A stretch of 64,000 nucleotides of DNA from contig NZ_CAKLBX010000001.1 of NCBI RefSeq assembly GCF_920987055.1, positions 1,660,501-1,724,500 of the forward strand, given 5' to 3'. A program made the position numbers and the translations under genes. Positions 32,693 through 42,173 of this stretch are shown in pieces; the stretch's first letter is position 1; each line of letters starts with the position of its first letter. The notes under the pieces are model-generated. The model was not told the DNA's origin and did not search any database. It was given only the letters and a program-made list of their open reading frames with translations. Source of the stretch: Novosphingobium sp. CECT 9465. Its GTDB lineage: Bacteria; Pseudomonadota; Alphaproteobacteria; Sphingomonadales; Sphingomonadaceae.

Positions 32693-33681
32693 CCATCCCT
32701 TTGGGCACCGAGGCTTTCCTGAACAACGCAGGCTGGGTCGGCGCGACGATAGAGCCTTTGCCGGGGGACGCATCGTTCCGCCGCTATTTCCGTATCCGCC
32801 ATACGAAGGGCACGGCCATGCTGATGCATGCACCGCCGCCGAACGAGGACCCGGAACCGTTCATCCGCTCGGCCAGATGGCTTGAAGGCAATGGCATGCG
32901 CGCGCCGATCATTCTGGCCGAGCAGGCCGAGGACGGCTTCGTGCTGCTGGAGGATTTCGGCGAAGTGCGGATGCGCGAATACCTCGACGCCTGGCCGCAG
33001 GATGAGGAAGAGATTTACCGCGGCGCGATCGATGCGCTGATCCGGTTGCGCCGCCTCCCGCCGGGACCGTTCACCGGCTATACGCTGGCCGAATACCAGC
33101 GCGAGGCAAAGCTGTTCATCGACTGGTTCGTGCCCGCGCGCGGGCTGTATGTCGATGGGCGCAGCTGGACGAACGCCTGGGAAGATGTGCTTTCGCCCTT
33201 GCTCGGAAGGCAACGGCCGGGTGTGACGGTGCTGCGCGATTATCATGCCGAAAACGTCATGCTGGTGGGCGGGCTGGACAAGCAGGGCCTGCTTGATTTT
33301 CAGGACGCGCTGGTGGGCCATGCCGCCTATGATCTCGTTTCGCTGTTGCAGGATGCGCGGCGCGACGTATCGCCGGAGCTTGAGGCGAAGATGCTCGACT
33401 ATTATCTGGCGCAGTCGGGTGTTCAATCGGCAGGAGAAGGCGATGACTTCCGGGCTGATTATGCCCGGCTTGGCGCACAGCGCAACGCCAAGATCGTCGG
33501 CATTTTCGTGCGGCTGTGGAAGCGTGACGGCAAGCCGCGCTATCTCGATTACATCCCGCGCGTGTGGGCGCTGATGGAGCGCGATCTGGCGCACCCCGCG
33601 CTGGCACCTGTGGCTGCGTGGTTCGATGCGAATATTCCGGCTGACGTTCGCGCCAGCCTGGGGGGCAGGTTCGCGGTATGA
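32683..33681 (+). CDS. amgK: N-acetylmuramate/N-acetylglucosamine anomeric kinase
   Basis: 332 residues of the aminoglycoside-phosphotransferase fold. The catalytic loop VTVLRDYHAENVMLVG and the metal-binding Asp in GLLDFQDAL are seen. In the recycling route found in Pseudomonas and Caulobacter, AmgK phosphorylates MurNAc at the anomeric position and MurU then makes UDP-MurNAc, bypassing de novo synthesis and giving some fosfomycin tolerance. murU directly follows with an ATGA overlap, which strongly supports the function over an unspecified phosphotransferase. Confidence 0.88.
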   Translation: MDLTIPLGTEAFLNNAGWVGATIEPLPGDASFRRYFRIRHTKGTAMLMHAPPPNEDPEPFIRSARWLEGNGMRAPIILAEQAEDGFVLLEDFGEVRMREYLDAWPQDEEEIYRGAIDALIRLRRLPPGPFTGYTLAEYQREAKLFIDWFVPARGLYVDGRSWTNAWEDVLSPLLGRQRPGVTVLRDYHAENVMLVGGLDKQGLLDFQDALVGHAAYDLVSLLQDARRDVSPELEAKMLDYYLAQSGVQSAGEGDDFRADYARLGAQRNAKIVGIFVRLWKRDGKPRYLDYIPRVWALMERDLAHPALAPVAAWFDANIPADVRASLGGRFAV

Positions 33682-34400
33682 CGAAACCGCTGGCGAGCGA
33701 CGTGGCGATGGTGCTTTCGGCAGGCCTTGGCAAGCGCATGCGGCCTTTGACGGCATCGCGCCCCAAGCCACTGGTGCAGGTGGCGGGCAAACCGCTGATC
33801 GACCATTGCCTCGACAAGCTGGAAGAAGCGGGCGTGGCGCGGGCGGTGGTGAACGTACACTATCTGGCCGATGCGATGGAGGCTTATCTGTCGCGCCGAC
33901 AAGCGCCGACGGTCGCCATTTCGGACGAGCGTGACCTGTTGCTGGAAACGGGTGGTGGCATGGTCAAGGCGCTGCCGCTGATCCGCAGCGATCCGTTCTT
34001 TGCGCTGAACAGCGACAACATCTGGCTGGATGGGCCGCGCAACGTGTTCGAGCATCTGTCCGATGCATGGGATCCTGATCGGATGGACGCGCTGCTGTTG
34101 CTGGTGCCCCATGCACGCGCATTCAATTATCGCGGCAAGGGCGATTTCCACATGGACCCGATGGGCCGGATTTCCCGGCGGCGCACCGGGCGGATCGCTC
34201 CGTTCATCTACAGCGGCATCCAGATCGTTTCGCACCGCCTGCTGCGCGATGCACCGGAAGGATCGTTTTCGACCACCAGGCTGTGGGACCGCGCGATAGC
34301 CGAGGGACGACTGTACGGAACGTCGCACCTGGGCCTGTGGTACGAGGTGGGCGAGCCGGGCATGATCGCGCCGACCGAAACCGCATTGCGGCAGGATTGA
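33678..34400 (+). CDS. murU: N-acetylmuramate alpha-1-phosphate uridylyltransferase
   Basis: 240 residues with the nucleotidyltransferase signature VLSAGLGKRMRPLTASRPKP at the N-terminus and FALNSDNIW (metal-binding Asp) near residue 115. It makes UDP-MurNAc from UTP and MurNAc-1-phosphate, completing the peptidoglycan-recycling pair with AmgK. The start overlaps the amgK stop and addB begins one base after its stop. Confidence 0.9.
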   Translation: MTKPLASDVAMVLSAGLGKRMRPLTASRPKPLVQVAGKPLIDHCLDKLEEAGVARAVVNVHYLADAMEAYLSRRQAPTVAISDERDLLLETGGGMVKALPLIRSDPFFALNSDNIWLDGPRNVFEHLSDAWDPDRMDALLLLVPHARAFNYRGKGDFHMDPMGRISRRRTGRIAPFIYSGIQIVSHRLLRDAPEGSFSTTRLWDRAIAEGRLYGTSHLGLWYEVGEPGMIAPTETALRQD

Positions 34401-34401
34401 G

Positions 34402-37389
34402 ATGAACGAAGCGGCCGCCCGCCCGCGCGTGTGGTCCATCGCGGCGCACCGTGGCTTTGCCGATGCACTGGTGGCGGGCCTGATCCCGCGATACCGCGAG
34501 GACCGTTTCGGCCTTGCCCGCCTGACGCTGCTGCTGCCCAGCCAGCGCGCTATTCGCACGGTGACCGAAGCCTTCGTGCGGGTCAGCGGTGCGGGCTTGC
34601 TGCTGCCGCGCATGGCGGTGGTGGGCGATCTCGATCTGGACGAGACGCTGGGACCGTTGCTCGATCCGATCGGCGCAGGGCTGGATATTCCCGAAGCCGT
34701 CGATCCGGTGTGGCGGCTGTTGCGACTGGCGCGCATTCTGGGTGATGTGCTGGGGACCGAGGCGCCGGGCGAAGCGGCGCTGCTGCGGCAGGCGCGGGGG
34801 CTTGCGCAAGGGATCGACCGTCTGCTGGTGGAAGGGATTCACCCCCTGCAACTGCTGGACGAAACCGTTGTCGGAATTGCGTCCGATCTGTCGGTTCACT
34901 GGATCGAAAACACGCGCGTCTTCGCGTCGGTGTTCACGATCTGGCAGGCCGAACTGGAATCCATGGGGCAGATTGACGCGCCTGACCGGCGCAACCGGCT
35001 GCTCGACCATGCTGCGAAAACATGGCGGGACCGTCCGCCTGCGCATCCGGTGATTGCGGCAGGCGTCACCTCGGCATCGCCCGCAGTGGCAAGGCTGCTG
35101 CGCACGGTGGCGGACATGCCCGATGGCGGGGTGATCCTGCCCGATCTCGATCTGGCGCTGGACGCGGGCGTCTGGGATGCATTGGGCAGCGCGGGCGGGC
35201 CGGATGGCGCCGTGTTCGAACGCGGCGATGTGGTGACCCATCCGCAATATCACCTGAAGTTGCTGCTGAACCGCATGGGCATTGCGCGCGGTGAGGTGCA
35301 GCCGTGGCACCGCGCGGGCCTTTCGCCTGCGCCGCCTGAGCGCAGCCGTGCTATTTCCAATCTGTTCCTGCCGCCCGATGCAAGCGCGGCGTGGGTTTCG
35401 CTGGAGGCAAAAGACCGACGGCTTTCGGGCGTTCGGGTAATGGAATGCGCCAACCCGGAAGAGGAAGCGCAAGCCATCGCGGTACTGGTGCGCGAAGCCC
35501 TGGAGGTTCCCGAACGGCGGGTGGCGGTCATCACACCGGATCGCAGTCTGGCCGCGCGCGTGGTGGCCCATCTTGGTCGCTGGAACGTGGTGGCCGACGA
35601 CACGGCGGGCAAGCCCTTGCCGCAGACGGCAGCGGGACGGCTGCTGCTGCAACTGGCTGAAGCGGTGGCCGAGCGGGTCGCGCCGGTGCCGCTGGTGGCC
35701 TTGCTGGGGCATCCGCTGGTGCAGGCTGGCGAGAGGCGACCGCGATGGCTGGAGCGTGTGCGCCAGCTCGATCTTGTCTTGCGGGGGCCAAGGCCGGGAC
35801 CGGGATTGCCTGCGATCCGGCAATCGGTGGAGAAGTTCGAAAAGCGCTTTGCGGGGCTGACCGAATGGTGGTCGGGCGTGGAGGATCTGCTGTTTCCGCT
35901 GGTCTCGCTCGAAGGGGCGTTGCCGCTCGATGCCGCGCTGGTTGCGCTGGGCGAGGCGGGCGAGGCTTTGTGCGGTATCGGGCTGTGGGCGCAGGCCGAT
36001 GGGCGCTGTCTGGCCCAGTTTGTCGAGCGCTGGCGCGAGGCTGCGGGCGGTGTGCCGACGATGATCGAATGCGCCGAACTTCCCGCCTTGCTGCGCGATG
36101 CGATGGACGAGATTTCGGTGCGCCCACCTTATGGCAGCCATCCGCGACTGGCGATCTACGGCTTGCTGGAGGCGCGGATGAGCCGCGCCGATCTGGTGAT
36201 CTGCGGGGGACTGACCGAGGGCACTTGGCCGGGCAATCCCGCGCCCGACCCACTGCTCGCCCCGCCGATCCTGCGGGCGTTGGGCATTCCCGGCGCAGAT
36301 TTTCGCATTGGCCTTGCCGCGCACGATCTTGCCGCAGCGCTGGGCGCGCCCGAAGTGGTGCTGAGCCACGCGCAGCGCGATGCCGCCGGGCCTGCCATTC
36401 CTTCGCGCTTCCTTTTGCGCATTCAGGCGATGCTGGGCGAACAGTTGCGCGTGGAAAGCCGCGCGGTGGACTTTGCCAGGGCATTGGCCCATGCCGAGCC
36501 TGCGCCACACTATCCGCAGCCAAAGCCGATGCCGTCGGCCGACCAACGGCGCGTACCGATTGCGGTGACCGCGCTCGATCGGCTGCGCGGCGATCCGTAT
36601 CAGTTCTATGCCTCGGCCATCCTCGGCCTGCGCAGCCTTGATCCGCTTGATGCCGACCCGACACCTGCGTGGAAGGGCACGGCGGTGCATGAGATTCTGC
36701 AGGATTGGCACGAGGCTGGCGGTGTGCCCGGTGAACTGGTCCCGTTTGCCGAAAGGCGCTTCTCCGAAATGAGCGCACACCCGTTCATGCGGACAATGTG
36801 GAAGCCGCGCCTGATCGATGCGCTGCACTGGATCGAAGAAGAGACCGACCGGCTTGCGGACGAAGGGCGCGAAGTTCTCGCAGTGGAGCGCAAGGGCGAG
36901 ATCGTGGTCGATGGCATCCGTATCCACGGACGCGCGGACCGCATCGACAGGCTGGCCGATGGCACTCTTGCGGTGGTCGATTACAAGACCGGGATGCCGC
37001 CCTCCGGCAAGATGGTGGAGCAGGGCTTTTCGCTGCAACTGGGCCTGATCGGGCTGATCGCGCAGGGCGGCGGCATGGATGGGGTGGCGGGCGAACCCTC
37101 GCGTTTCGAATACTGGTCCATGGGGCGCAACAAGGAACGCGGTTTCGGCTACATGAAGTCCCCGGTGAAGACGACTGCGCGCCAGTCGGGCATCCCGCTG
37201 GAGGATTTCCTTGTAAAAACCGAGGATTTCCTACGCGAAGCCATTGCGCGGTGGCTGCTGGGCACGGAACCGTTCACCGCGCGGCTCAATCCTGATCTTC
37301 CGGGCTATTCCGACTATGACCAGTTGATGCGGCTTGATGAATGGCAGGGGCGTGAGCGCAAGGGCGATTCCGGCGAGGACGCTACATGA
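34402..37389 (+). CDS. addB: double-strand break repair protein AddB (alphaproteobacterial type)
   Basis: 995 residues. The N-terminal part (LTLLLPSQRAIRTVTEAFVR) is an inactive helicase-like region lacking a clear Walker A, as usual for alphaproteobacterial AddB. The C-terminal RecB-type nuclease has GRADRIDRLADGTLAVVDYKTG, with the catalytic Asp and Lys. With AddA it forms the helicase-nuclease that resects DNA ends for RecA-mediated repair. Its stop overlaps the addA start (ATGA). Confidence 0.93.
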   Translation: MNEAAARPRVWSIAAHRGFADALVAGLIPRYREDRFGLARLTLLLPSQRAIRTVTEAFVRVSGAGLLLPRMAVVGDLDLDETLGPLLDPIGAGLDIPEAVDPVWRLLRLARILGDVLGTEAPGEAALLRQARGLAQGIDRLLVEGIHPLQLLDETVVGIASDLSVHWIENTRVFASVFTIWQAELESMGQIDAPDRRNRLLDHAAKTWRDRPPAHPVIAAGVTSASPAVARLLRTVADMPDGGVILPDLDLALDAGVWDALGSAGGPDGAVFERGDVVTHPQYHLKLLLNRMGIARGEVQPWHRAGLSPAPPERSRAISNLFLPPDASAAWVSLEAKDRRLSGVRVMECANPEEEAQAIAVLVREALEVPERRVAVITPDRSLAARVVAHLGRWNVVADDTAGKPLPQTAAGRLLLQLAEAVAERVAPVPLVALLGHPLVQAGERRPRWLERVRQLDLVLRGPRPGPGLPAIRQSVEKFEKRFAGLTEWWSGVEDLLFPLVSLEGALPLDAALVALGEAGEALCGIGLWAQADGRCLAQFVERWREAAGGVPTMIECAELPALLRDAMDEISVRPPYGSHPRLAIYGLLEARMSRADLVICGGLTEGTWPGNPAPDPLLAPPILRALGIPGADFRIGLAAHDLAAALGAPEVVLSHAQRDAAGPAIPSRFLLRIQAMLGEQLRVESRAVDFARALAHAEPAPHYPQPKPMPSADQRRVPIAVTALDRLRGDPYQFYASAILGLRSLDPLDADPTPAWKGTAVHEILQDWHEAGGVPGELVPFAERRFSEMSAHPFMRTMWKPRLIDALHWIEEETDRLADEGREVLAVERKGEIVVDGIRIHGRADRIDRLADGTLAVVDYKTGMPPSGKMVEQGFSLQLGLIGLIAQGGGMDGVAGEPSRFEYWSMGRNKERGFGYMKSPVKTTARQSGIPLEDFLVKTEDFLREAIARWLLGTEPFTARLNPDLPGYSDYDQLMRLDEWQGRERKGDSGEDAT

Positions 37390-40300
37390 GCAAGGTCTAT
37401 CCGCTGCGGGACAATCAGGCACATGCCGTGGATCCGGTCCGCACTGTCTGGCTCTCGGCGTCGGCCGGCACAGGCAAGACGCAGGTGCTCTCGGCGCGCG
37501 TATTGCGGCTGCTGTTGCAGGACGGCGTCGAGCCTGAGCAATTGCTGTGCCTGACCTTTACCAAGGCCGGCGCCGCCGAAATGGCAACGCGCGTGAACGA
37601 AGTTCTGGCGGGCTGGGTACGGATGGACGATGCCCGTCTGGCGCGCGACCTGATGGCGATTGGCGCGCCGTTTGATCCGGCAACCGTGGCGCGGGCGCGA
37701 AGCCGCTTTGCCGCCGTGCTCGATTGCCCCGGTGGCGGTTTGCGGATCGAGACGATTCATGCGTTCTGCCAGTGGTTGCTGGCGTCCTTCCCGGTCGAGG
37801 CTGGATTGCGCCCCGGAACACGCGCGATGGAAGACCGTGATCGCGCGCTGCTGGTGCGGCAGGTACTGGCCGAACTGCTGGTAGAGGCCGAGGCGCGCGG
37901 CGATGAGGCTTTGCTGGATGCACTGGCCGCGCTTTCGCTGCGGATGAGCGAGGATCAGGTCGAGGCGTTCCTGCTGCGTTGTGCGGGCGCGCGTGATCTG
38001 TGGTGGGGACCGGGTTCGTGGCTTCCGCCCCTGCGGCCAAGGATCAACAGCGTACTGGGCTTGGGGGAGGACGACGGCGAGGCCAGCCTGGCCGCCATCT
38101 GCGCGGACGGGGCGTTCGATGCGGCGGCCCTGCGATCCTGCCTTGAAGTGCAACTGGACTGGGGCACCGCCAACGGGGCCAAGATGGCCGAGCCTATCGC
38201 ATCCTGGCTGGCGTCGACGGCGGAGAACCGGGCGCGCGGCATCGAGGACATGGCCAGAGCGCTGTGCAACGCCGAGGGCGAGCCGAAGTGGCTGAAGAAC
38301 CTGCTCAAGATCGATGCCGCCTATGGCGAGGCGGCAGGTCGGGTGATTGCTTCGATCGAGGCGGTGCGCGAACTGAAGGCGAAGCTGGATCTGGCGGACC
38401 TGCTGGATACCGCGCTTACCGTGGGGCGGCGGTTTGCGCTCGCTTGGGACGAAGCCAAGACGCGCGAAGGGTTCATCGATTTTGATGACCAGATCAGGGC
38501 AGCGGCGGACCTTTTGACCAAGCGCACAACGGCGGACTGGATCCGGTTCAAGCTGGACCGGCGGTTCGATCACATTCTGGTGGACGAAGCGCAGGATACC
38601 AATGCCTCGCAATGGGAAATCGTGCTCGACGGACTGGTTTCCGATTTCTTCACCGGCGAAGGGCAGCGCGGGCCGAAGATGCGCACGCTGTTCGTGGTGG
38701 GCGATTACAAGCAGGCGATCTTCGGATTTCAGGGGACCAGCCCGGAAAATTTCGCAAAGGCCAGCGGCAAGGTCAAAGGCCAGCTTGATGACGTGGCGGC
38801 GGTGCTGCGTGACCCGGAACGGCAATTGCTGGAACTGGGGCTGGGCCAATCGTTCCGCACCGCCAATCCGATCCTCGATTTTGTCGACAGCGCGATTTCC
38901 CGGATCGGTTGGGACCGCTTTGGCCTGAGCCAGCCGCCGGAACCGCATCGCGGGCTGGATATACCCGGCACAATCGGGCTGTGGCGCGTGGTGGGTGACG
39001 AGGAAAAGCTCGAAGAGGCGGGTGAGGATGGTGACGAGGGCGAGGAGGGCTGGCTCTCGCGCCCGGACCGCGAACTGGCCGACCGCATCGCGCGGCAGGT
39101 TCGCGCCTGGATCGACAGTGGCTTTCCGCTCTCGAAGGGTGGGCCGAATCTGGCCGATGCAGGCGATGTGATGATCCTTGTGCGCAAGCGCAAGGAACTG
39201 GCAGGGTTGATCGTGGCGCGGCTACATGCGCGGGGCGTTCCGGTGGCGGGCGTCGACCGGCTGCGGCTGGGCGCGCCGCTGGCGGTGAAGGATCTGGTGG
39301 CGGCGCTGCGTTTTGCCGGGCAGCCGCTGGACGATCTCAATCTGGCGGGGCTGCTGGTTTCGCCGCTGATCGGGTGGACGCAGGAAGACCTGCTCGAACA
39401 CGGTTATCGCCCGCATGGTGAACGGCTGTGGAATTGGCTGCGGCGCAACGAAGGGCCAGCCACGTTTGCGGCAATGGAGCGCTTGCGCAGTCTGCTGGCG
39501 CGGGCCGATTATGATCCGCCGCAAGTGTTGCTGCACTGGTTGCTGGTCGGGCCGTGGGACGGGCGGCGCCTGCTGGTGGCACGGCTTGGGCGCGAGGCGA
39601 ACGACCCGATCGATGAACTGCTGAACACGACCATGGCCTATTCCAGCGCCAATGTGCCAAGCCTTGTCGGATTCCTGCAATGGTTCGATGCAGGTGAGGG
39701 CGAACTGAAGCGCGAGGCTGGCAAGAGCGACGGTCTGGTGCGGGTGATGACCGTGCACGGATCGAAGGGCCTGCAGGCACCCATCGTGATCCTTGCCGAT
39801 GCGGCCGATGACCCGGATCTTTCGCCCCCGCGCGGGCTGTCGCTGGTCGAGGATGTGATCGGTGCCCGTCGCAAGGTGCCGCTGCCACCCCTGCGCAAGG
39901 AAGAGAAAGCGTCCGCCGTGCTGGAAGCCGAGGCCGAGGCGAAGCGGGCCGAGCGCGAGGAGCACTGGCGATTGCTCTATGTCGCCATGACCCGCGCGGA
40001 AGAGGCGCTGTTCATTGCCGGGGCCAAGGGCAAGAAGCGCAGGCAGAGCGGCGATGAACTGCCCAAGGACAGCTGGTTTGCGCAGCTGGAGCCGCTGTTT
40101 GGCGATAATGGCTGGGAAGACTGTGCATTGTGGGGCGGTCGCAAGACCATTGGTGCGCCACTGTCCTTCCCGATAAAGGCGGCACTACCGGGCGATTTGG
40201 TGCGGGCGGTACTGCCGGATGTGCTGCTGACGCCTGTCGGTGCCGAACCAAGCCCGCCGCGCCCGCTCGCGCCGTCGTCACTGGGCGATGACGATGCGTC

Positions 40301-40862
40301 CGATCCGCCAGCGCCTTCGGGACCGGGCGCGATACTGGCGGCGCGACGCGGGACGCTGCTGCATCGTTTGATCGAGCGGTTGCCCGAAGTCGCTGCCGAC
40401 GCGCGCGCCGAAGCGGGGCATGCGTGGCTGTTGCGGGCCGGCAGCGAATTTGCCGCCGATGAGCGTGACGCAATGGTTCGCTCGGCGCTGGCGGTGCTGG
40501 AGCATCCCGACTGGGCGGACGTGTTCGGGCCGGATTCGCTGGCCGAGGTGCCACTGGCGGCGGTCGTTGGCGGGCGCGTGGTGAGCGGAACGGTGGACCG
40601 GCTGGTGATCGGGGGCGAGCGCATCCGCATCGTCGATTTCAAGACCGCGCGGCGTCCACCGCAGACATTTGCTGAAATTCCTGTGGCCTACGTGCGGCAG
40701 ATGGCGGCTTATGTGGCGGCGCTGGAAGCAATTCATCCGGGGATGCCGGTGGAGGCTGCGCTGCTTTACACTCACAGGCCCGAATTGTTCGTGGTGCCGC
40801 GCGATGTGATTGAAGCGCAGAAGTTGCGCCTTGCCGGGCAGCAGGAATCCTTTTCCGCATGA
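37386..40862 (+). CDS. addA: double-strand break repair helicase-nuclease AddA
   Basis: 1158 residues, a UvrD-family helicase with Walker A (SASAGTGKTQVLSARVLR, near residue 25), LTFTKAGAAEMATRV, a DEAQDTN Walker B and the motif VMTVHGSKGLQAPIVILAD. A C-terminal nuclease domain has GTVDRLVIGG and RIVDFKTARRPP. It is the motor and second nuclease of AddAB. The length and domain order are normal for the family. It starts inside the addB stop and is the last tightly coupled gene; trxA follows after 60 bases. Confidence 0.95.
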   Translation: MSKVYPLRDNQAHAVDPVRTVWLSASAGTGKTQVLSARVLRLLLQDGVEPEQLLCLTFTKAGAAEMATRVNEVLAGWVRMDDARLARDLMAIGAPFDPATVARARSRFAAVLDCPGGGLRIETIHAFCQWLLASFPVEAGLRPGTRAMEDRDRALLVRQVLAELLVEAEARGDEALLDALAALSLRMSEDQVEAFLLRCAGARDLWWGPGSWLPPLRPRINSVLGLGEDDGEASLAAICADGAFDAAALRSCLEVQLDWGTANGAKMAEPIASWLASTAENRARGIEDMARALCNAEGEPKWLKNLLKIDAAYGEAAGRVIASIEAVRELKAKLDLADLLDTALTVGRRFALAWDEAKTREGFIDFDDQIRAAADLLTKRTTADWIRFKLDRRFDHILVDEAQDTNASQWEIVLDGLVSDFFTGEGQRGPKMRTLFVVGDYKQAIFGFQGTSPENFAKASGKVKGQLDDVAAVLRDPERQLLELGLGQSFRTANPILDFVDSAISRIGWDRFGLSQPPEPHRGLDIPGTIGLWRVVGDEEKLEEAGEDGDEGEEGWLSRPDRELADRIARQVRAWIDSGFPLSKGGPNLADAGDVMILVRKRKELAGLIVARLHARGVPVAGVDRLRLGAPLAVKDLVAALRFAGQPLDDLNLAGLLVSPLIGWTQEDLLEHGYRPHGERLWNWLRRNEGPATFAAMERLRSLLARADYDPPQVLLHWLLVGPWDGRRLLVARLGREANDPIDELLNTTMAYSSANVPSLVGFLQWFDAGEGELKREAGKSDGLVRVMTVHGSKGLQAPIVILADAADDPDLSPPRGLSLVEDVIGARRKVPLPPLRKEEKASAVLEAEAEAKRAEREEHWRLLYVAMTRAEEALFIAGAKGKKRRQSGDELPKDSWFAQLEPLFGDNGWEDCALWGGRKTIGAPLSFPIKAALPGDLVRAVLPDVLLTPVGAEPSPPRPLAPSSLGDDDASDPPAPSGPGAILAARRGTLLHRLIERLPEVAADARAEAGHAWLLRAGSEFAADERDAMVRSALAVLEHPDWADVFGPDSLAEVPLAAVVGGRVVSGTVDRLVIGGERIRIVDFKTARRPPQTFAEIPVAYVRQMAAYVAALEAIHPGMPVEAALLYTHRPELFVVPRDVIEAQKLRLAGQQESFSA

Positions 40863-40922
40863 TCGGTTGTGCCGACGGCTGCGTTCCCTAGATTAGATGC
40901 AAATTGAGACAGGAGTCATTCG

Positions 40923-41243
40923 ATGCCGACCAAAGCCGTAACCGACGCCAGCTTCGCCAGCGAAGTGCTGGGCAGCGACAAGCCCGTGCTGGTGGATTTC
41001 TGGGCCGACTGGTGCGGTCCGTGCAAGATGATCGCCCCGGCGCTTGAGGAAATTTCGGAAGAACTGGGTGATCGGGTCGGCATCGCCAAGGTCGATATCA
41101 TGGAAAACCCTGGGGTTGCGACCCAGTTCGGTGTGCAGTCGATCCCGCTGATGATCCTGTTCAAGGATGGCAAGCCGGTTGCGCAGAAGCTGGGTGCCGC
41201 GCCCAAGAGCCAGCTCAAGGGCTGGCTGGAAAGCGTACTCTGA
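40923..41243 (+). CDS. trxA: thioredoxin
   Basis: 106 residues with the WCGPC active site at Cys31-Cys34 (FWADWCGPCKMIAP), the cis-Pro loop SIPLMILFKDG and the acidic residue (VDFWADW) of TrxA. It reduces disulfides in cytoplasmic enzymes such as ribonucleotide reductase and peroxiredoxins. AGGAG precedes the ATG. It is placed after addA, as in many alphaproteobacteria, and is followed by a palindromic repeat that probably ends the transcript. Confidence 0.97.
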   Translation: MPTKAVTDASFASEVLGSDKPVLVDFWADWCGPCKMIAPALEEISEELGDRVGIAKVDIMENPGVATQFGVQSIPLMILFKDGKPVAQKLGAAPKSQLKGWLESVL

Positions 41244-41260
41244 CGCAATAACTTCATTGC

Positions 41261-41335
41261 GCCCCCGCGAAAGCGGGGGCCTGATGAGGACTGCGTGATC
41301 GCAGGTTGTGCAATGAGGTCCCCGCCTTCGCGGGG
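41261..41335. repeat. compound palindromic intergenic repeat, copy B
   Basis: The same design as copy A at 29754: GCCCCCGC-GAAA-GCGGGGGC (41261-41280), a central hairpin CTGCG-TGAT-CGCAG (41291-41304), and CCCCGC-CTTC-GCGGGG (41320-41335). It lies between converging trxA and the inositol-phosphatase gene, where it may serve as a two-way terminator. Confidence 0.75.
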
Positions 41336-41343
41336 ATGCGATG

Positions 41344-42165
41344 TCACGCTTGATCGGACGGTATCTGCGCCATTCGCCCGGCCAGTTCATCGAACAGGGC
41401 CGGACTGGCCGCGCCGATCAGGCCGGGTTCAAGATGCCGGTCCACGCGGAACGGCGTTCCATCCGGGCGTGCCGCTTTGCCGCCGGATTCATTGAGGAAC
41501 AGCACGCCCGCCGCATGATCCCACGCATATGTCCGCTCGAATAGAGACACGTCGTTCACGCCAAGGCCGATGCGCGGATATTGTTCGGCGGCGCACCGTG
41601 GAATGTCGACCAGGGTATAGTGCGGGGCAATATGCTCCAGTAGGCTAACGCGCTTCGCTTGATCGACAAAAACCAGCGAAATGGCAGCAACAGGCTTGGC
41701 CTGCCCGCTGGTTCGCGCGGTGAAGCGATCGCCGTTCAGCCATGCGCCCTGGCCGCGATGCGCGGTACACAACCGGCCTGAGAGCGGATCGTAGATCCAG
41801 CCCGCCACCGTCTCGCCCTTTTCCGCCAGCGCCAGCAGGATGCCGAAGGGCGGTTTGCCCACGGCGTAGTTGTTGGTCCCGTCGAGCGGGTCGATGATCC
41901 AGCACAGCCGGTCCGACAGGCGTTCGAAGATAGCCGGATCGGCGTGGGCGGCTTCTTCGCCGACAATCGCCGCTTCGGGCAGGATTCTGGCCAGCCCTTC
42001 GGCCAGCATGATTTCACTTTCGGTATCGGCGATGGTCACCACATCGTCGGCAGCCTTGTCGGTGATGTCGACGGTATCGAGCCGTTGGTAATGCTTGAGC
42101 AGCGTCTTTTCCGCAGTGTCGCGCATCAGCGCGGCGACGGCAATGTCGAGGGCGGTTTCGGCCAT
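41344..42165 (-). CDS. inositol monophosphatase family phosphatase
   Basis: 273 residues with the metal-binding motifs of the family: IVGEEAAH and WIIDPLDGTNNYAVGKP, and, near the C-terminus, the second DHAAG motif (in YAWDHAAGVLF). Mg-dependent, it removes phosphate from sugar or inositol monophosphates; some relatives act as histidinol-phosphate or 3'-phosphoadenosine phosphatases, so the substrate remains open. It lies downstream of the GST gene (8-base gap) on the same strand, so argJ-gst-phosphatase may be one unit. Confidence 0.88.
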   Translation of the reverse strand: MAETALDIAVAALMRDTAEKTLLKHYQRLDTVDITDKAADDVVTIADTESEIMLAEGLARILPEAAIVGEEAAHADPAIFERLSDRLCWIIDPLDGTNNYAVGKPPFGILLALAEKGETVAGWIYDPLSGRLCTAHRGQGAWLNGDRFTARTSGQAKPVAAISLVFVDQAKRVSLLEHIAPHYTLVDIPRCAAEQYPRIGLGVNDVSLFERTYAWDHAAGVLFLNESGGKAARPDGTPFRVDRHLEPGLIGAASPALFDELAGRMAQIPSDQA

Positions 42166-42173
42166 GGTAATCC

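Noticed and set aside
34204-37038. 944-codon leftward frame opposite addB
   Set aside because: Shadow of addB; composition is typical antisense and no family is recognised.
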